Assembly (NCBI GenBank): GCA_964500675.1
Contig: CAZCNY010000002.1
Span: forward strand, 62,001-126,000
From: CAMLJR01 sp964500675
Lineage (GTDB): Bacteria; Pseudomonadota; Gammaproteobacteria; Pseudomonadales; CAMLJR01
Reading direction: 5' to 3'
Length of the DNA: 64,000 bases
The notes beneath the pieces are model-generated. The model saw only the letters and a list, made by a program, of their open reading frames with translations. It was not told the origin of the DNA and did not search any database. Positions 62,508 to 64,000 of the stretch are shown piece after piece. The translations under genes were made by a program, and so were the position numbers. Each line of letters starts with the position of its first letter. Position 1 is the first letter of the stretch.

Positions 62508-63188
62508 GTGACTGTGGGTCGATTTAGAAATTATCGCGAACGAAGTGAATATCTACATATGCAAGCGTCACCTACATCTCAGCGCCGACGATATAACAGT
62601 CCGTCGCGACGCCGACAAACTGCTGAAACGCGGGATCGGATCATCTCTGCTGGCGCTCAGATCGTACATCAATTCCCGACATGGGATTGGACGAATCTAA
62701 CTGTAAGTATTGTAGGTATGCGTGCGGGTGTCAGTGTGCGCACAGTGCAGCGGCATTTTCCTTCGGAGCGTCAATTACGAGAAGCGGTGCTTGGACGTTT
62801 AGTGGATGAGTCACGCATATCGCTTGAAACAATAACTCTTGATAACTTCGATAACGTTATAAAACAACTTTTTGGCTATCTATCATCATTTAAAGCTCAG
62901 CCGATTACCCCGCTAGTCACAGATCCTACGTTTGCCTTAATCGACCAGTTTCGCCGGGATATTCTTGTAGGCATGGTGACCGAAAAGAGTCCCAGTTGGT
63001 CGGACCGAGATAGGGAGACTGTCGCTGCTGTGCTTGATATTATATGGACTCTGCCGCCTTATGAGCGTCTGATCACGTCGTGGGGTTTCGATATTGATCG
63101 TGCTATTGGCGCCCTTAGTTGGATTGTTGCTTTAATCAGAGAGGCGGTTCAAATGGGGTGGTGTCCTGATGGTAGGAAAACCAATTAG
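62508..63188 (+). CDS. TetR-like transcriptional regulator
   Basis: A regulator of up to 226 residues with an Arg-rich N-terminus (SRRRQTAETRDRIISAG), a TetR-type helix-turn-helix (TVSIVGMRAGVSVRTVQRHF) and a helical ligand domain. GTG 62508 (4 bases after the SDR stop) and ATG 62559 are both possible starts; neither has a strong ribosome-binding site. It is unlike the TetR at 56544, so the cluster has two different regulators. Codon use is AT-richer than the host. Confidence 0.85.
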   Translation: MTVGRFRNYRERSEYLHMQASPTSQRRRYNSPSRRRQTAETRDRIISAGAQIVHQFPTWDWTNLTVSIVGMRAGVSVRTVQRHFPSERQLREAVLGRLVDESRISLETITLDNFDNVIKQLFGYLSSFKAQPITPLVTDPTFALIDQFRRDILVGMVTEKSPSWSDRDRETVAAVLDIIWTLPPYERLITSWGFDIDRAIGALSWIVALIREAVQMGWCPDGRKTN

Positions 63189-63305
63189 GGGGAGTTTAAA
63201 GTCAGAATTGTGTTTTAACCGGACAAGATCATCCGTTCAACGAGGCAGAAATGTAAGCTCTCCGAAATTTGATCGGTGGCTTTTTTGTCTGAGACTAAGT
63301 CCAAT

Positions 63306-64000
63306 TTAGCTGTTACCTAAAGCCGCTTCAGCCGCAGTGATTTCTGATTTCAGCCACATCGTTTCGCTCAGATTGCTGCCGCCCGATTGTGCTAGCAGCG
63401 CATTGAGCGCGTCTTTTTTCACGGTGAGTGCATCGGCGTGTTTGGGTTCTGCACTCAATGCAATATCGAGCAGATGCAATGCTTCGAGCGGTTTATTTTC
63501 GCTGACTTTTTTGCGTGCGCGTACTGCGAGTGGAGTCGCACCGCCAGCGAGTTCGACGAGATCGGCATTCACACTCGAACGCGGTACGTCGTAAAGTCCG
63601 GTGGTGGAGTCCTCGTAGTGGAACCAGCCCGAGTTTTCGTCCCAAATTGCGCGCACGGCCCACGATACTTTGCCGTGGAATTGCCCGATTTTTAAATTCT
63701 CTGGCAACTGAATTTCGCGCATGAGTTCGTGCACGGTTTTACCCGCGTTCATGCCCGCGATCACCGCATCTTTCACGTACGAAACCGCTGCGTGCATTTT
63801 GTCGAGGCTCGCGCGGATATTGTCTTTGCCGACAATCGGACCGCCGTGACCGGTGATGAGTAATTCGGCGCCGAGCGCGCGCACGCGTTCGAGCGATTCG
63901 AGATAATTCACCACTAAACGCGGTTTGTCGCCGCGTATGGTGGTGAGGTTCGGCATGGCGAGAAAAACCGGTCCGAATAAATTGCCCGTAAAGGCAATTT
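63306..64000 (-). CDS. Alkyl-sulfatase-like metallo-beta-lactamase fold protein, partial
   Basis: The frame runs off the window edge: reading upstream of 63956 gives FTGNLFGPVFLAMPNL without a stop, so ATG 63956 is not the true start. The visible C-terminal part has LLITGHGGPIVGKDNIR (metal-site region of the beta-lactamase fold). The alkyl-sulfatase dimerisation domain with WAVRAIWDENSGWFHYEDSTTGLYD follows, then a helical tail with TPR-like spacing. Such enzymes hydrolyse alkyl sulfates or are related hydrolases; the substrate is unknown. It faces the P450 cluster's last gene. Confidence 0.85.
   Translation of the reverse strand, partial: IAFTGNLFGPVFLAMPNLTTIRGDKPRLVVNYLESLERVRALGAELLITGHGGPIVGKDNIRASLDKMHAAVSYVKDAVIAGMNAGKTVHELMREIQLPENLKIGQFHGKVSWAVRAIWDENSGWFHYEDSTTGLYDVPRSSVNADLVELAGGATPLAVRARKKVSENKPLEALHLLDIALSAEPKHADALTVKKDALNALLAQSGGSNLSETMWLKSEITAAEAALGNS

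Overview
The window looks like chromosomal DNA of a gammaproteobacterium, probably an aerobic Cellvibrionales/Spongiibacteraceae-type organism. This is inference: there is no rRNA, and no search could be run. Grounds are the Pseudomonas-like core order (slt - uup - usp - topA - two small hypotheticals; mutS - fdxA), a LiuR-type regulator with acyl-CoA carboxylase genes, pdxB, alaA, long-form queF, an alanine-rich Lpp/OprI-like lipoprotein, and a large TonB receptor beside a P450. By eye the base composition is moderately GC-rich, with AT-richer patches around 35.0-36.1 kb and 56.1-57.5 kb.

Layout. 0-5.1 kb is accessory: the end of a SnoaL-like protein, two tiny membrane proteins, a multiply broken NorQ/CbbQ-type ATPase, then a compact run of two unknown membrane proteins, an SDR and a TetR regulator, facing an MFS transporter. 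5.2-10.3 kb is a minimal leucine/isovalerate operon (liuR-liuB-liuD-liuE) with a perfect palindromic operator in the liuR promoter. 10.4-14.1 kb holds a TPR-prolyl-4-hydroxylase fusion, a membrane-anchored Hsp20-like protein and glyoxalase I. 14.2-20.2 kb holds moaC-moaD-moaE, an rRNA methyltransferase, pyruvate kinase and a histidine kinase/REC-TPR pair. 20.3-34.5 kb holds amtB with a clear sigma-54 promoter, a glutaredoxin-like protein, a MOSC protein, slt, uup, usp, topA and small conserved genes, a sulfotransferase pseudogene and an enoyl-CoA hydratase. 34.5-44.7 kb holds a WbuC cupin, a degenerate IS4-type transposase, tusA, pdxB, alaA, msrB, tRNA-Glu and tRNA-Gly, an ABC exporter and queF.

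44.8-53.4 kb is largely envelope and signalling. It holds a membrane-anchored coiled-coil protein; an overlapping operon of cupredoxin, degenerate-GGDEF/EAL protein, DUF3034 barrel and lipoprotein truncated globin; two L,D-transpeptidases on either side of an Lpp-like lipoprotein; and fdxA. mutS follows. 56.5-63.2 kb is a probable catabolic island: TetR facing a TonB receptor, then P450, [2Fe-2S] ferredoxin, SDR and a second TetR. The window ends in a partial alkyl-sulfatase-like metallo-beta-lactamase protein.

Functional links. The Liu proteins carry out the late steps of leucine breakdown. The TonB-P450-ferredoxin-SDR set reads as import, hydroxylation and alcohol oxidation of an unknown hydrophobic compound. 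The cupredoxin/EAL/globin set suggests a periplasmic copper- or gas-linked input to cyclic-di-GMP. The Lpp/L,D-transpeptidase set suggests outer-membrane tethering to peptidoglycan.
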